64,000 bases of DNA from Actinophytocola algeriensis (GTDB lineage Bacteria > Actinomycetota > Actinomycetes > Mycobacteriales > Pseudonocardiaceae): positions 62,001 to 126,000 of the forward strand of contig NZ_JACHJQ010000008.1 in NCBI RefSeq assembly GCF_014203735.1, in the 5' to 3' direction. Below are positions 1-8,087 of the stretch, in pieces; positions within the stretch are counted from its first letter, which is position 1; each line of letters starts with the position of its first letter. Under the pieces are notes generated by a model. The model was not told the DNA's origin. It saw nothing but the letters and a program-made list of their open reading frames with translations, and did no database searches. A program made the position numbers and the translations under genes.

Positions 1-1490
1 GGGGGTTGGTCCGGTCAGCTCAGGCTGAGCATCCCGGCAGGTTCGTGCTCGTCGACGTGGACCATGACCCAGCTGTCGTGGCAGCTGCCGTGGTGACCGG
101 AGAACCTCAGGTGATGGTCCGGGGGACCACGCTGCACGCATTGCGGCTGCTGCCGACGAGACCGGCGCGGCACAATGCGGAGCCGATCGCCGGGCCGGAC
201 GGCACTGTTCTGATCACCGGCGGCAGCGGCGGGCTGGGCATGCTGTTGGCCCGCCACCTGGTTGCCGAGCACGGCATCCGGCACCTCATGATCCTGTCGC
301 GACGCGGCGGCGACGCGCCCGGCGCCCTGGAGCTGTCCACAGAACTGGGGCACCACGACGCGTCGGTGACCTTCGTGTCGTGCGACGCTTCCGACCGCGA
401 CGCCCTGGCGGCGGCCCTGCGCGGGCTCGACCGTCCCCTGCACGCGGTCGTGCACGCGGCAGGCGTGCTGGACGACGGCGTGATCGAGGCACTGACCCCG
501 GACCGGATCGACGCCGTACTCGCGCCCAAGGTGGACGCGGCCGTGCACCTCGACGAGCTCACGCGGGACGCGGACCTGAGGGCCTTCGTGCTGTTCTCGT
601 CGATCGCGGGAATCCTGGGCACCCCGGGACAGGGCAACTACGCCGCGGCCAACGCCTTCCTGGACGCGTTCGCGACAAGCAGGCGCGGGGCCGGACGTCC
701 GGTGACCTCGCTGGCGTGGGGCCTGTGGGCGCGGGACAGCGGCATGACCGGTCATCTGAGCGTCGCCGACCACGGCAGGCTGACGCGTGAGGGGCTTCTG
801 CCACTGAGCGACGCGCAGGGGCTCGCCCTGTTCGACGCGGCTCTCGCCAGCGGCGACGCGTGCGCGGTGCCGGTCCGGTTCGAGCCGCGGTTCCTGCGCG
901 ACAGTGCCGACACTGTGCCGCCGATCCTGCGTCAGCTGGTGGTGGGAGCGACCCGGCGGGTCGCGGCGGCACGTGCGGGCGGCGATCTCGTCCAGAGGCT
1001 GGTGGAGATGTCACCCGTGCGACGCGAACAGGCTCTCGCCAAACTCGTCCATACCAGGATCGCCGCCGTCCTCGGGCACGAGCCGGGCACCCCGGTCGAA
1101 CCAGGACGCCCCTTCAAGGAGCTCGGCTTCGACTCGCTGACCGCGGTGGAGCTGCGCAACGAGCTGGCCGCGGCGACCGGCCTGCGGCTGCGGCCGACCC
1201 TGGTCTTCGACCAGCCCACGCCCGGCGAGCTGTTCGCCTTCCTCCGGGCGGAGCTGTTCGGCGAAGTCGCGCCGTCGACAACGCTCCACACCGAACTCGA
1301 CCGCCTCGACGAGGCCTTCGTCGTCGCCGAGGTGACCGACGCCGAGCGGTCTGCTCTGGTGGCACGGTTGCGGACGTTGTTGGCCAGGTGGCGCGGCGCC
1401 GAGGACGGCCCGGCCGTTCGCGAGGAGATCGACTCCGCGAGCGACGACGAGATGTTCGCGCTCATCGACAGGCGGATCGGCACGTCATGA
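1..1490 (+). CDS. Modular type I polyketide synthase, C-terminal part (KR-ACP-docking), 5' partial
   Basis: The reading frame is open from the window edge, so the start lies upstream. The visible part holds a ketoreductase domain: the Rossmann motif TGGSGGLG (about nt 219-242), the LDD signature in HAAGVLDDG that marks B-type KRs, the catalytic Ser in LFSSIAG, and Tyr/Asn in GNYAAANAF. An acyl carrier protein follows with LGFDSLTAVELRNEL; the phosphopantetheine serine codon is 1134-1136. After the ACP comes a helical tail ending DDEMFALIDRRIGTS, typical of a C-terminal docking domain, and there is no thioesterase. The protein therefore reduces a beta-keto group and should pass the chain to another PKS rather than release it. 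A glycosyltransferase gene starts 26 bp downstream, so the product is probably a glycosylated polyketide. Confidence 0.95.
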   Translation, partial: GLVRSAQAEHPGRFVLVDVDHDPAVVAAAVVTGEPQVMVRGTTLHALRLLPTRPARHNAEPIAGPDGTVLITGGSGGLGMLLARHLVAEHGIRHLMILSRRGGDAPGALELSTELGHHDASVTFVSCDASDRDALAAALRGLDRPLHAVVHAAGVLDDGVIEALTPDRIDAVLAPKVDAAVHLDELTRDADLRAFVLFSSIAGILGTPGQGNYAAANAFLDAFATSRRGAGRPVTSLAWGLWARDSGMTGHLSVADHGRLTREGLLPLSDAQGLALFDAALASGDACAVPVRFEPRFLRDSADTVPPILRQLVVGATRRVAAARAGGDLVQRLVEMSPVRREQALAKLVHTRIAAVLGHEPGTPVEPGRPFKELGFDSLTAVELRNELAAATGLRLRPTLVFDQPTPGELFAFLRAELFGEVAPSTTLHTELDRLDEAFVVAEVTDAERSALVARLRTLLARWRGAEDGPAVREEIDSASDDEMFALIDRRIGTS

Positions 1491-1515
1491 CACTCCATCC
1501 CGGTGCACGAGGAGC

Positions 1516-2790
1516 GTGAACGCAGTGCGTGTCATCTTCACATCATTCGCCCTGGACGCCCATTTCCTTGGCCAGGTCCCACTGGCCTGGGCGCTGCGTT
1601 CGGCGGGGCACGAGGTGCGGGTTGTCAGCCAGCCCGCGCTGACCGAGACCATCACCGCGGCCGGGTTGACCGCCGTGCCGGTGGGGGACGACCACAACCT
1701 GCTCGACGCCCTCGCCACCGAGGAGGACGCGGACAACGCGACGGCGTGGGATGCCACCTACGATCTCGATCCTGCCCGGCCCGAGGTACACAGCTGGGAG
1801 TTCCTCCAGGCTTCGAACGCGCAGCTGACCACGAGGTTCTTCGCCCAGGTCAACAACGACCCGATGGTCGAGGGACTGGTGCGGTTCGCTCGCGCGTGGT
1901 GCCCGGACCTGGTGATCTGGGAACCGTTCACCGTCGCGGGGGCCCTCGCGGCGGAGGCCACGGGGGCGGCGCACGCCCGGCTGCTCTGGGGCGCGGACCT
2001 CTACCTCGACCAGCGGCAGGCCTTCCTGCGTGCGAACCGCTCAGCGGGCCGGCCGGATCTACTAGCTGAGTGGCTCGGTGGTGTGGTCGATCGTTACGGT
2101 CTGGTCTTCGACGAGCGGATGGTCCGGGGGAAGTGGACCATCGACCAGATGCCGGCGAGCATCCGGCTACCACTCGGGGAACGCACGGTGCCGATGCGCT
2201 ACGTCCCGTACAACGGTGCCGCCGTGGTGCCGGAGTGGCTGCACGAGCCGCCGGTCCGCCCGCGCGTCTGCCTCACGGTGGGCATCACCTCCCGGAGCGG
2301 AGCGGACCATCTGACCGCGTCCCTGTCGAACCTGTTCGACGCGGTCGGCGATCTCGACGTGGAGATCGTCACCACACTCGACGCCGCTCAGCGTGAGCAG
2401 GTCCCGCACCTGCCCGACAACGTGCGGGTCGTCGAGTTCGTCCCACTGCACGCGCTGCTGCCGACATGTTCGGCGATCGCGCATCACGGCGGCGCGGGCA
2501 CGTGGTCGACGGCTGCCGCCGCCGGCGTGCCACAGCTCATCTTCCCGTCGGTATGGGACAACTCCTACCGCGCCAGACGGACCGCCGAGGTCGGCGCGGG
2601 CCTCGTCGTGCGCCGAACCGAGCTGACCCCGAACGCCCTGCGCGACGGGCTACGGCAACTGCTCGACGAGCCCGGGCTCTCGGACGGTGCGGAACGGCTC
2701 CGCCGCGAGATACTTGCGGATCCGGCGCCGAGTGACGTGGTGCCGCTGCTGGAGAAACTGACACTGGAGCACCACGACCTCGACGGGTGA
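1516..2790 (+). CDS. EryCIII/DesVII-family glycosyltransferase (GT1) for polyketide glycosylation
   Basis: A 424-residue GT-B glycosyltransferase expected to move a TDP-deoxysugar, often an aminosugar, onto a macrolide aglycone. The N-terminal half resembles the EryCIII-like acceptor domain: PLAWALRSAGHEVRVVSQPA, then PDLVIWEPFT and ARLLWG. The C-terminal half carries the donor-binding motif HHGGAGTWSTAAAAGVPQL (around nt 2482) followed by WDNSYRARRTAEVGAGL. Length and motif order match EryCIII and DesVII. The GTG start at 1516 gives VNAVRVIFTS; a second GTG at 1525 is also possible. Family members need a P450-like auxiliary protein (EryCII/DesVIII); none follows here, so a partner would have to lie left of the window. 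It is the last clear gene of the biosynthetic cluster. Confidence 0.93.
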   Translation: MNAVRVIFTSFALDAHFLGQVPLAWALRSAGHEVRVVSQPALTETITAAGLTAVPVGDDHNLLDALATEEDADNATAWDATYDLDPARPEVHSWEFLQASNAQLTTRFFAQVNNDPMVEGLVRFARAWCPDLVIWEPFTVAGALAAEATGAAHARLLWGADLYLDQRQAFLRANRSAGRPDLLAEWLGGVVDRYGLVFDERMVRGKWTIDQMPASIRLPLGERTVPMRYVPYNGAAVVPEWLHEPPVRPRVCLTVGITSRSGADHLTASLSNLFDAVGDLDVEIVTTLDAAQREQVPHLPDNVRVVEFVPLHALLPTCSAIAHHGGAGTWSTAAAAGVPQLIFPSVWDNSYRARRTAEVGAGLVVRRTELTPNALRDGLRQLLDEPGLSDGAERLRREILADPAPSDVVPLLEKLTLEHHDLDG

Positions 2791-3310
2791 GCGGCATTCG
2801 CCTCTCCTGCTCTAGTCTGGTTCATCAGCCTCGCTGTCGTGGCTCATGGCGACCGGGCGGACCACCGGATCACCGAGGTGGTCAAAAGGTGAGCTGTGGA
2901 GCTGGAAGTAGAGCTCGCACCCGCGCGACGTTGCCTCGGTCCAGCTCGTCGATGACTATCCGGTGGCTCGCCATGTTCGGCGAGGCGTGCGGTGCGGAGG
3001 ACCCCTCCCGCTCTTGTTCTACTCCACGCTGGTGATCATGTTCGTGATCCAGGGGCTGCTGGTCCGCGTGGGCTTGCGGCATGGTGGACGACCTCCGATC
3101 TGACACGTGGCAGGTGGCTTTCGTGGCGGGTGGTGGACACCGCGATCGCCGAGTTGGCGATGCGCTGCCAGGTCCTGGCGTGGCAGGCTGACCGTGGCGG
3201 CGCACTGCCGGCCACGGCGGGCGAGGGAATGACCGTCGTCCGGACCAGCGACCTCGACCAGGCGCGCCGAGTCGCCGCCGCGCGGTACGAGGACGGCGTG
3301 AGAGTCGTGC
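2791..3310. other. Non-coding or decayed stretch after the biosynthetic cluster
   Basis: About 520 bp without a convincing gene. Short open stretches are visible on the plus strand in two frames. One, around 3006-3100, encodes a hydrophobic segment (LLFYSTLVIMFVIQGLLVRV) ending at a stop. Another, around 3120-3310, reads DTAIAELAMRCQVLAWQADR and is helix-like. They do not join into one frame and have no clear start or ribosome binding site. I read this as remains of a degraded gene at the cluster border; the original gene is not recognisable. Confidence 0.4.
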
Positions 3311-4276
3311 TCACGGCAGGAGGAGGACCTTGCCGCGCGTGCGGCTGGTGACGTGCCGGTGGGCCTCGGCGGCCTCGTCGAGCGGGAAGCGGACACTGGG
3401 CGGCGGTCGTAGCTGGCCCGCGGCGAGGTCCGCCACCAGAGTGGTGAGCGTGCGGTGGAGCCGGGCGGGGTCGCAGCGGGCGGCGACACCGAGCCGGTAG
3501 AACACCGCCCGTCTGCCGTCCGGTCGCAGGGATCGCAGCCGTAGCTGGGCCAGCTGACGTGCCGCCGACCGGCGGGGGTGCGGATCCCGCAGTACGCCAA
3601 GGAAACCGCAGGTGACCAGCCGTCCGCCTTTGCGTAGTGCGGCCGCGTGCCTGCCCGCGCCCACGGGGTCGAACCCGGCGTCGAACGCGGCCACGTCAGT
3701 GCGGTCGACGAAGTCGGCGCCATATCCGGTGACGATGGCGCGGTCGTCGCCGGACGCGGCGCCGACGGTCCGCGCGCCCGCCCGCCCGGCCACGTCCAGC
3801 AACGCGGTGCCGACACCACCCGGGGCCCCGTCCACCAGTACCCGCTCTCCCCGGCGCACCCGCGCCACCTGATGCACCAGTTCGTGCGCGGTGAGGTAGT
3901 TCAGCGGCAGACAGGCCGCCGTCGGCACATCGGTCCCCTCGGGCAGCGGAACGACGCTGCCCGAGGGCATGCACACGTGGCTCGTGTGCCCGCCGCGCAG
4001 GACGAGCGCGACGACGGCCTGGCCCGTCCACTGCCCGGACACGTCCGGGCCGACGGCGTCCACAATCCCGGCTACATCCCATCCGGGCACGAACGGCGGA
4101 GGCGGAATGCGACCGGGATACTGACCGGCCCGCATCTGCACGTCCGCCGGGGCGACGCCGGCCGCGAGCACACGCACGCGCAGTTCGCCCGGCCCTGGCC
4201 GAGGTACCTCGCCGACGTCGACGCGCAACACGTCCGGAGCGCCGAACCGGGGGACGACGACACTGCGCCAGGTCAT
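3311..4276 (-). CDS. Zinc-independent MDR-superfamily oxidoreductase (quinone oxidoreductase-like)
   Basis: A 321-residue medium-chain reductase. The start MTWRSVVVPRFGAPDVLRVD is the family's usual N-terminus, chosen over a longer frame that would run through an unrelated upstream gene. GroES-like domain features include PGWDVAGIVDAVGPDV, and the NADPH-binding motif GAPGGVGTALLDVAGRAGA is present. The zinc-binding Cys/His residues of alcohol dehydrogenases are absent, pointing to NADPH-dependent reduction of quinones or enones. The ATG overlaps the stop of an upstream truncated membrane-protein gene (ATGA), so the gene was once the second cistron of an operon whose first gene has been cut. 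The middle of the protein is slightly short (DTDVAAFDAGFDPVGAGRHA region). Confidence 0.85.
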   Translation of the reverse strand: MTWRSVVVPRFGAPDVLRVDVGEVPRPGPGELRVRVLAAGVAPADVQMRAGQYPGRIPPPPFVPGWDVAGIVDAVGPDVSGQWTGQAVVALVLRGGHTSHVCMPSGSVVPLPEGTDVPTAACLPLNYLTAHELVHQVARVRRGERVLVDGAPGGVGTALLDVAGRAGARTVGAASGDDRAIVTGYGADFVDRTDVAAFDAGFDPVGAGRHAAALRKGGRLVTCGFLGVLRDPHPRRSAARQLAQLRLRSLRPDGRRAVFYRLGVAARCDPARLHRTLTTLVADLAAGQLRPPPSVRFPLDEAAEAHRHVTSRTRGKVLLLP

Positions 4277-4445
4277 GTGGCGGTCCGGGCCAGCGCGACC
4301 GCGACCACCACCGCGCCGAGCGCTCCGGCGAGGCTCGCAGCGCCAAGCCGACCGTCGACGGCGTAGGAAGCGACCGACGTGAGGAGCACTCCCGCGGCCA
4401 GGCCCAGCGCGAAGATCAACGCGAGCACGGCTGTCCTCCCGCGCA
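4273..4445 (-). pseudogene. C-terminal remnant of a membrane protein
   Basis: About 57 codons in frame, ending with the TGA that overlaps the ATG of the oxidoreductase gene. The fragment has two hydrophobic helices (VLALIFALGLAAGVLLTSVA and AASLAGALGAVVVAVALA), as at the end of an MFS-type transporter. Its 5' part is missing: to the right of about 4445 the frame continues only as an antisense shadow of an ATPase fragment. The loss of the upstream portion places a recombination or deletion junction at about 4445-4460. The family assignment is tentative because only the tail survives. Confidence 0.55.
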
Positions 4446-4458
4446 GTGCCGCGGCGGC

Positions 4459-5243
4459 TTGTACCTGAGTCTGGACACCATCGGCATCCGTGCCGAGTCC
4501 GCGATCGGGCCTGAGGCAATCTGGGACGCCTTGCTTCGCGACCTCGCCGACCACGGCGTCATTACCCCTCCGCGGCGGCAGTCCAACCGCAACAATCCCC
4601 ACGAGCAAGTCCGCGCCGGAGTGCTTCGCTGGCTCGATGCCGGCCCCCGTCGGCGAATGCTGGTCCTGCTGGATGAGACTGACCGGTTCTTCGAATCCGA
4701 CGCACCGGAATTCATCGTGACCAAACAGCTCAAGGAACTCGGCCTGACTACCGACGGCCGTATCAAAGTCGTGTTCGCCGGGTTGCACTCGGTGCAGCGG
4801 TACGCCAAGAGTGCTCGCAACGGCCCGTTCAGTCACCTCGCGCAACGGCCCACCGTTATCGGTCCACTTCGACCGCAGTGGGCCGCGGACCTACTCACCC
4901 GACCGCTGCAGGCGCTCGGGTACCGATTCGCCGACGACGACCTGGTCAACCGGGTACTCGGATACTGCTCGTACCAGCCGTTCCTGCTCCAGATGTTCGG
5001 GTGGCGACTGGTGGCCACCATGCATGCCCGCCGAGCCGCTGACGTCGCCGCAGGTGAGCCCCCATACGTGATCACCCGCAACGACGTCGGAGACGTCGAA
5101 CGCGATGTTGACCTCAAAGCCGACATTAGCGCCGCGTTCCACGACACGCTGCACCTTGACCCGCGCTACAACGTGATCGCGAACGCGCTCGCCCATCACG
5201 CGCACGAGTCAGGCCTGGATGCACGTTTGTCCGATGTAGACGG
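4459..5243 (+). pseudogene. P-loop ATPase fragment truncated at both ends
   Basis: Roughly 260 codons resembling the back half of an actinobacterial AAA/STAND-type ATPase. A Walker B-like strand is visible (RRMLVLLDETDRFFES), then VKVVFAGLHSVQRYA-type sequence and a helical lid (DLVNRVLGYCSYQPFLLQMF). There is no Walker A: the first in-frame start is TTG at 4459, right at the junction with the truncated membrane-protein gene. At the 3' end the frame runs into the antisense of the carboxymuconolactone decarboxylase-like gene, so the true C-terminus is gone too. It is unlikely to be functional. A passenger of an old rearrangement is the simplest reading. Confidence 0.6.
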
Positions 5244-5564
5244 TCAGTCCTGGAAGACCTTCTTGGCGACCGCCATTGCGGCCATGGCCTGGGGCCAGCC
5301 CGCGTAGAAGGCCAGGTGGGTGATGGCCTCGACCAGCTCGGCCTCGGTGTTGCCGTTGCGCTTCGCGAGGTCGAGGTGGAACACGAGCTGCTCGGCGTTG
5401 CCATTCGTGACCAGGGCGGCGACCGTGACCAGGCTGCGTTCCTTCGGCGTCAGCTCGCTGCGCTCCCACACCTCGCCGAACAGCACGTCGTCGGTGAAGT
5501 GCACCAACGCGGGCGCGAAGTCACCGAACATCTTCTCCGCGCCGGACGGCTCCTTCTCTGCCAT
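5244..5564 (-). CDS. Carboxymuconolactone decarboxylase (CMD/AhpD-like) family protein
   Basis: A 106-residue protein covering one full CMD domain: VWERSELTPKERSLVTVAAL, then GNAEQLVFHLDLAKRNG and THLAFYAGWPQAMAAM. It belongs to the YurZ-like type that lacks the CxxC pair of AhpD, so a hydroperoxidase reaction is not indicated; such proteins are often small decarboxylase-like or of unknown role. It has its own ATG and a purine-rich leader (GAAAGGACACCC). The only right-hand neighbour on the same strand is a lipoprotein gene 91 bp upstream. Its 3' end abuts the ATPase fragment, so the junction of the rearrangement lies right after its stop codon. Confidence 0.88.
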   Translation of the reverse strand: MAEKEPSGAEKMFGDFAPALVHFTDDVLFGEVWERSELTPKERSLVTVAALVTNGNAEQLVFHLDLAKRNGNTEAELVEAITHLAFYAGWPQAMAAMAVAKKVFQD

Positions 5565-5655
5565 GCCAGGGTGTCCTTTCTCGACCGTCTAGTTCTAGTG
5601 GCGGAAACGCGGGCCCGCGACTCCGCACACCACGATGCGGCTCCTGCTCCCGCGA

Positions 5656-6198
5656 TCAGGGCACGATCGCCACGGTGACCTGCCCTTCAAGACGTGCCAG
5701 TTCCTCGGCGGTGGCGTCGTAGGTGCCCAGGTGGAGGGTCTGGTCGGAGTACTCGATGCCCTCGGCGTTGTAGTAGAAGCCGAGGTTGCCCCAGGGGATG
5801 AAGTAGATGAGGTCGCCGTCTTCGGGGTCCGACCCCGGTGTGCCCTCGTGGTTCAGCTCCCGGGGGAGGTCGACGATCTTCTCGCGGCCGCCGAGTTCCT
5901 CGAGGGTGAGGGTCAGTGGCAGCATGCCGAGGAGGTCGCGGGTGGCGGGGCTGTCCTCGCCGATCGTCACGTCCACCGACTCCGAGCCCGCCGTGAACCG
6001 CACCACCGTGCCCACCACGTCCTGACCGGTGCTCTCCGCGGGGGCACCGCCCGGCGCCGGTGACGAACTGCCCGGAGCGGACGGAGCAGGCGAGAGTGTC
6101 GAGGTGCCACTGGACGCGGTGTCCTCGCCGGGGGGTGCGTTGCAGGCGGTGAGGGCGAGCGCCAGCGTGAGCGCTGCTGCCGTGGTGAGCGTGTTCAT
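5656..6198 (-). CDS. Lipoprotein with cyclophilin-like fold domain
   Basis: A 180-residue predicted lipoprotein. The signal peptide MNTLTTAAALTLALALTAC ends in a lipobox (LTAC) with Cys19 as lipidation site. A Ser/Pro/Ala-rich linker of about 40 residues follows, then a cyclophilin-like domain (ATRDLLGMLPLTLTLEELGG; LIYFIPWGNLGFYYNAEG). The domain resembles the small cyclophilin-like family found in actinobacteria (Cyclophil_like type), not a classical peptidyl-prolyl isomerase with known catalytic residues. It is divergently transcribed from a second, cytoplasmic cyclophilin-like gene; the shared 126 bp intergenic region carries one copy of the GTACTGNCAG motif. Confidence 0.85.
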   Translation of the reverse strand: MNTLTTAAALTLALALTACNAPPGEDTASSGTSTLSPAPSAPGSSSPAPGGAPAESTGQDVVGTVVRFTAGSESVDVTIGEDSPATRDLLGMLPLTLTLEELGGREKIVDLPRELNHEGTPGSDPEDGDLIYFIPWGNLGFYYNAEGIEYSDQTLHLGTYDATAEELARLEGQVTVAIVP

Positions 6199-6278
6199 CC
6201 GGACCTTCTCGTACGCGTGGTGGACGGGCTGATGCCATTCAATCGGCGGACGCGCCACGGAGGGAGTTCCTGCCGTGA

Positions 6279-6297
6279 GGTGTACTGACAGGGCACC
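6279..6297. promoter_or_regulatory. Putative operator, GTACTGNCAG motif copy 1
   Basis: The sequence GGTGTACTGACAGGGCACC is centred at 6288, in the divergent region between the lipoprotein gene (start 6198) and the cyclophilin-like gene (start 6325). It shares GTACTG-N-CAG with copies centred at 8022, 9835 and, as GTACCG-N-CAG on the other strand, 14726. The outer bases are also symmetric here (GGTG...CACC). I infer a transcription factor site; no binding data are available. Confidence 0.6.
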
Positions 6298-6324
6298 TGT
6301 GCGCACCTTCCGACAGGAGGCGGC

Positions 6325-6708
6325 GTGGTTATCGTGGACGGCATGAAGATCGAACTGGTGATCGGTAATGCGCGCGTCGAGGGCGAGCTGTACGACCACC
6401 CGGTCGCCCGGCAACTCGCGGCTGCGCTGCCGCTCGATCTGGTGTTCACGGACTTCAACCAGGTGGAGAAGGTCGCTGACCTCGGTCAGGAGTTGACCCT
6501 GCGGGATGTCCCGGACGCCGATGCTCCCGAGGCCGGGGAGATCGGCTACTACGCCCCCACCCGGGGTCTCGTGCTGTACTACGACCGGCCGGGGCGGTGG
6601 CCGGGCCTGGTGCGGATGGGACGCTTCACCCACGACCTGGACGCGCTGCGCGACCTGCCGGACGGAACGCGCATCCGGATCACCACTGCTCCCACCCGCT
6701 CCGCCTGA
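6325..6708 (+). CDS. Cyclophilin-like fold protein, cytoplasmic
   Basis: A 127-residue protein with the same fold family as the divergent lipoprotein but without a signal peptide. Recognisable features are ELYDHPVARQLAAALPLDL, VADLGQELTLRDVPDADAPE and GEIGYYAPTRGLVLYYDRPG. A strong AGGAGG at 6315-6320 favours the GTG start at 6325 or the in-frame GTG at 6334 over the ATG at 6343. Function is unknown; related proteins are small single-domain beta-barrels. Its 3' end overlaps the 3' end of the convergent MFS gene by about 130 bp. The GTACTGNCAG motif sits 37 bp upstream of the start. Confidence 0.85.
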   Translation: MVIVDGMKIELVIGNARVEGELYDHPVARQLAAALPLDLVFTDFNQVEKVADLGQELTLRDVPDADAPEAGEIGYYAPTRGLVLYYDRPGRWPGLVRMGRFTHDLDALRDLPDGTRIRITTAPTRSA

Positions 6709-7925
6709 CCGCGCTGGTCAGGCGGCGGCCACCGGCACGGGCGCGGCACACTGGAGCGCTCCTTACGGAGCAGGAGTGTGAGCGGTACGAAGTAGAGCGC
6801 GGCGATGCCGGTGCCGACGAGGACCGGACCGATGGCGCCGAGGGCGGACTCCAGTGCGAACCCGGCGAGCCACGAGCCGACGGCGGTGCCCAGGTTGAAC
6901 GACGAGGTGCTCAGCGCCGACGCAAGAGTGGGGGCGTGGGCGGCGTAGCGGACGGCCATGCCGATCAGGACCGGGTTGGTGGCCATGCCGAACAGGCCGA
7001 GCAGCACCACGAGCGCGATGGTGATCACGAGGTTGTGGGAGAACACGGCGAGTGCGGCGAGCACGAGGAAGGTCGCCGTCGCCGAGACGAACAGGACCGC
7101 GTAGGGGCGGTGGGTGCCGAGGCGCCCGCCGAGGTTGGACCCGATGAACGCGCCGGACCCGTAGCCGGCGAGCACGAGGGGTACTGCCGCGGCGGCGAGT
7201 CCGCTGTTCGTTGTCAGCAGCGGTGCGATGAAGCTGTAGGCGGCCAGCGACGAACCACATACGATCGCGCAGCCCGCCAGGACGAGCCAGACACGTCCGT
7301 CGCGCAGGCGCGCGATCTCTGCCCGCACCGACGGGGCCGGGCCGGACCCGGGGGCGGCGGCGACCCGCCGGTAGACGATGACCGCGGCGGGCACCGCGAG
7401 GGCGGCGAGTGCCCAGAACGTGCCGCGCCAGCCGATCACCTGTCCGGCGAACGCGCCGAGCGGGACCCCGATGACGTTGGCGAGCATGCCACCGCCGAGC
7501 ACGATCCCCAGCGCCCGCGAACTCGCCGCCGGGCCAGCGGCCTTCGCGCCGACGACCGCGGCGACGGCCCAGAACGCGCCGGTGGCGAGCGCGGTGACGA
7601 ACCGGGCGCCGAGGATGAGCGGGAGGCTCGTGCTGAGCGCGACGACGACGTGCCCGGCCGCGAAGACCACCAACGCGAGACTCAACGTCGTCTGGCGCGG
7701 CAGCTTGAGGGTCGCGATCGCCATCGTGGGGGTACCGACGATCATCCCGAGCGCGAACACGGTGATCGTCAAACCGGCGTCCGCGACCGGGATCCCGAGG
7801 TCGGCCGCGATCTCGGGCAGGATCCCGGCCACGACGAACTCGGTCGTGCCCATCAGGAACACACCCGCGGCGAGCACGTAGATCACGAACGGCAGCCGGC
7901 CGGACGACGGAACGGTGGTGGACAT
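6579..7925 (-). CDS. MFS transporter of the AraJ/Cmx drug-efflux type
   Basis: A 12-helix major facilitator. The opening VYVLAAGVFLMGTTEFVVAG is typical of the AraJ/PbuE/Cmx proteins that export chloramphenicol-like drugs, purine analogues or sugars. Other visible segments are ARFVTALATGAFWAVAAVVG and LGIVLGGGMLANVIGVPLGA. The conserved part ends near LTLLLRKERS (about nt 6740). The remaining roughly 50 residues are Arg/Pro/Ser-rich and lie antisense to the cyclophilin-like gene, so the real C-terminus has either drifted through stop-codon loss or this tail is an artefact of a nearby indel. It is divergent from an SDR gene, with a GTACTGNCAG site between them. Confidence 0.88.
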   Translation of the reverse strand: MSTTVPSSGRLPFVIYVLAAGVFLMGTTEFVVAGILPEIAADLGIPVADAGLTITVFALGMIVGTPTMAIATLKLPRQTTLSLALVVFAAGHVVVALSTSLPLILGARFVTALATGAFWAVAAVVGAKAAGPAASSRALGIVLGGGMLANVIGVPLGAFAGQVIGWRGTFWALAALAVPAAVIVYRRVAAAPGSGPAPSVRAEIARLRDGRVWLVLAGCAIVCGSSLAAYSFIAPLLTTNSGLAAAAVPLVLAGYGSGAFIGSNLGGRLGTHRPYAVLFVSATATFLVLAALAVFSHNLVITIALVVLLGLFGMATNPVLIGMAVRYAAHAPTLASALSTSSFNLGTAVGSWLAGFALESALGAIGPVLVGTGIAALYFVPLTLLLRKERSSVPRPCRWPPPDQRGQAERVGAVVIRMRVPSGRSRSASRSWVKRPIRTRPGHRPGRS

Positions 7926-8012
7926 GGCGAGGCCGGTCCCTCCCTGTTGACGCTGCGATGTGGCGTTCTCAGGTCACCAGGTCCGCGGCAGGCCGGGGAG
8001 TCCCGGCCGAAA

Positions 8013-8029
8013 GGTGTACTGCCAGTGCC
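8013..8029. promoter_or_regulatory. Putative operator, GTACTGNCAG motif copy 2
   Basis: GGTGTACTGCCAGTGCC, centred at 8022, lies between the MFS gene (start 7925) and the SDR gene (start 8088). It matches GTACTG-N-CAGTRC, so both half-sites are nearly intact. It is placed to act on both divergent promoters. Role inferred from recurrence at four sites in this block. Confidence 0.6.
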
Positions 8030-8087
8030 TCCCAGAAACCGGGCGAGGCTGCCTAACGTGCGGGAGAGATGCGAAGAAGGGATCACC

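Noticed and set aside
3036-3351. Small genes on either strand in the gap after the glycosyltransferase
   Set aside because: The frames overlap each other on both strands, lack ribosome binding sites and resemble no family.
6597-8070. Very long plus-strand frame of 799 codons running through 6.6-9.0 kb
   Set aside because: Its first two thirds are antisense to the MFS gene and show Arg/Gly/Glu-rich shadow composition. Only the part after 8088 is real and belongs to the SDR gene.
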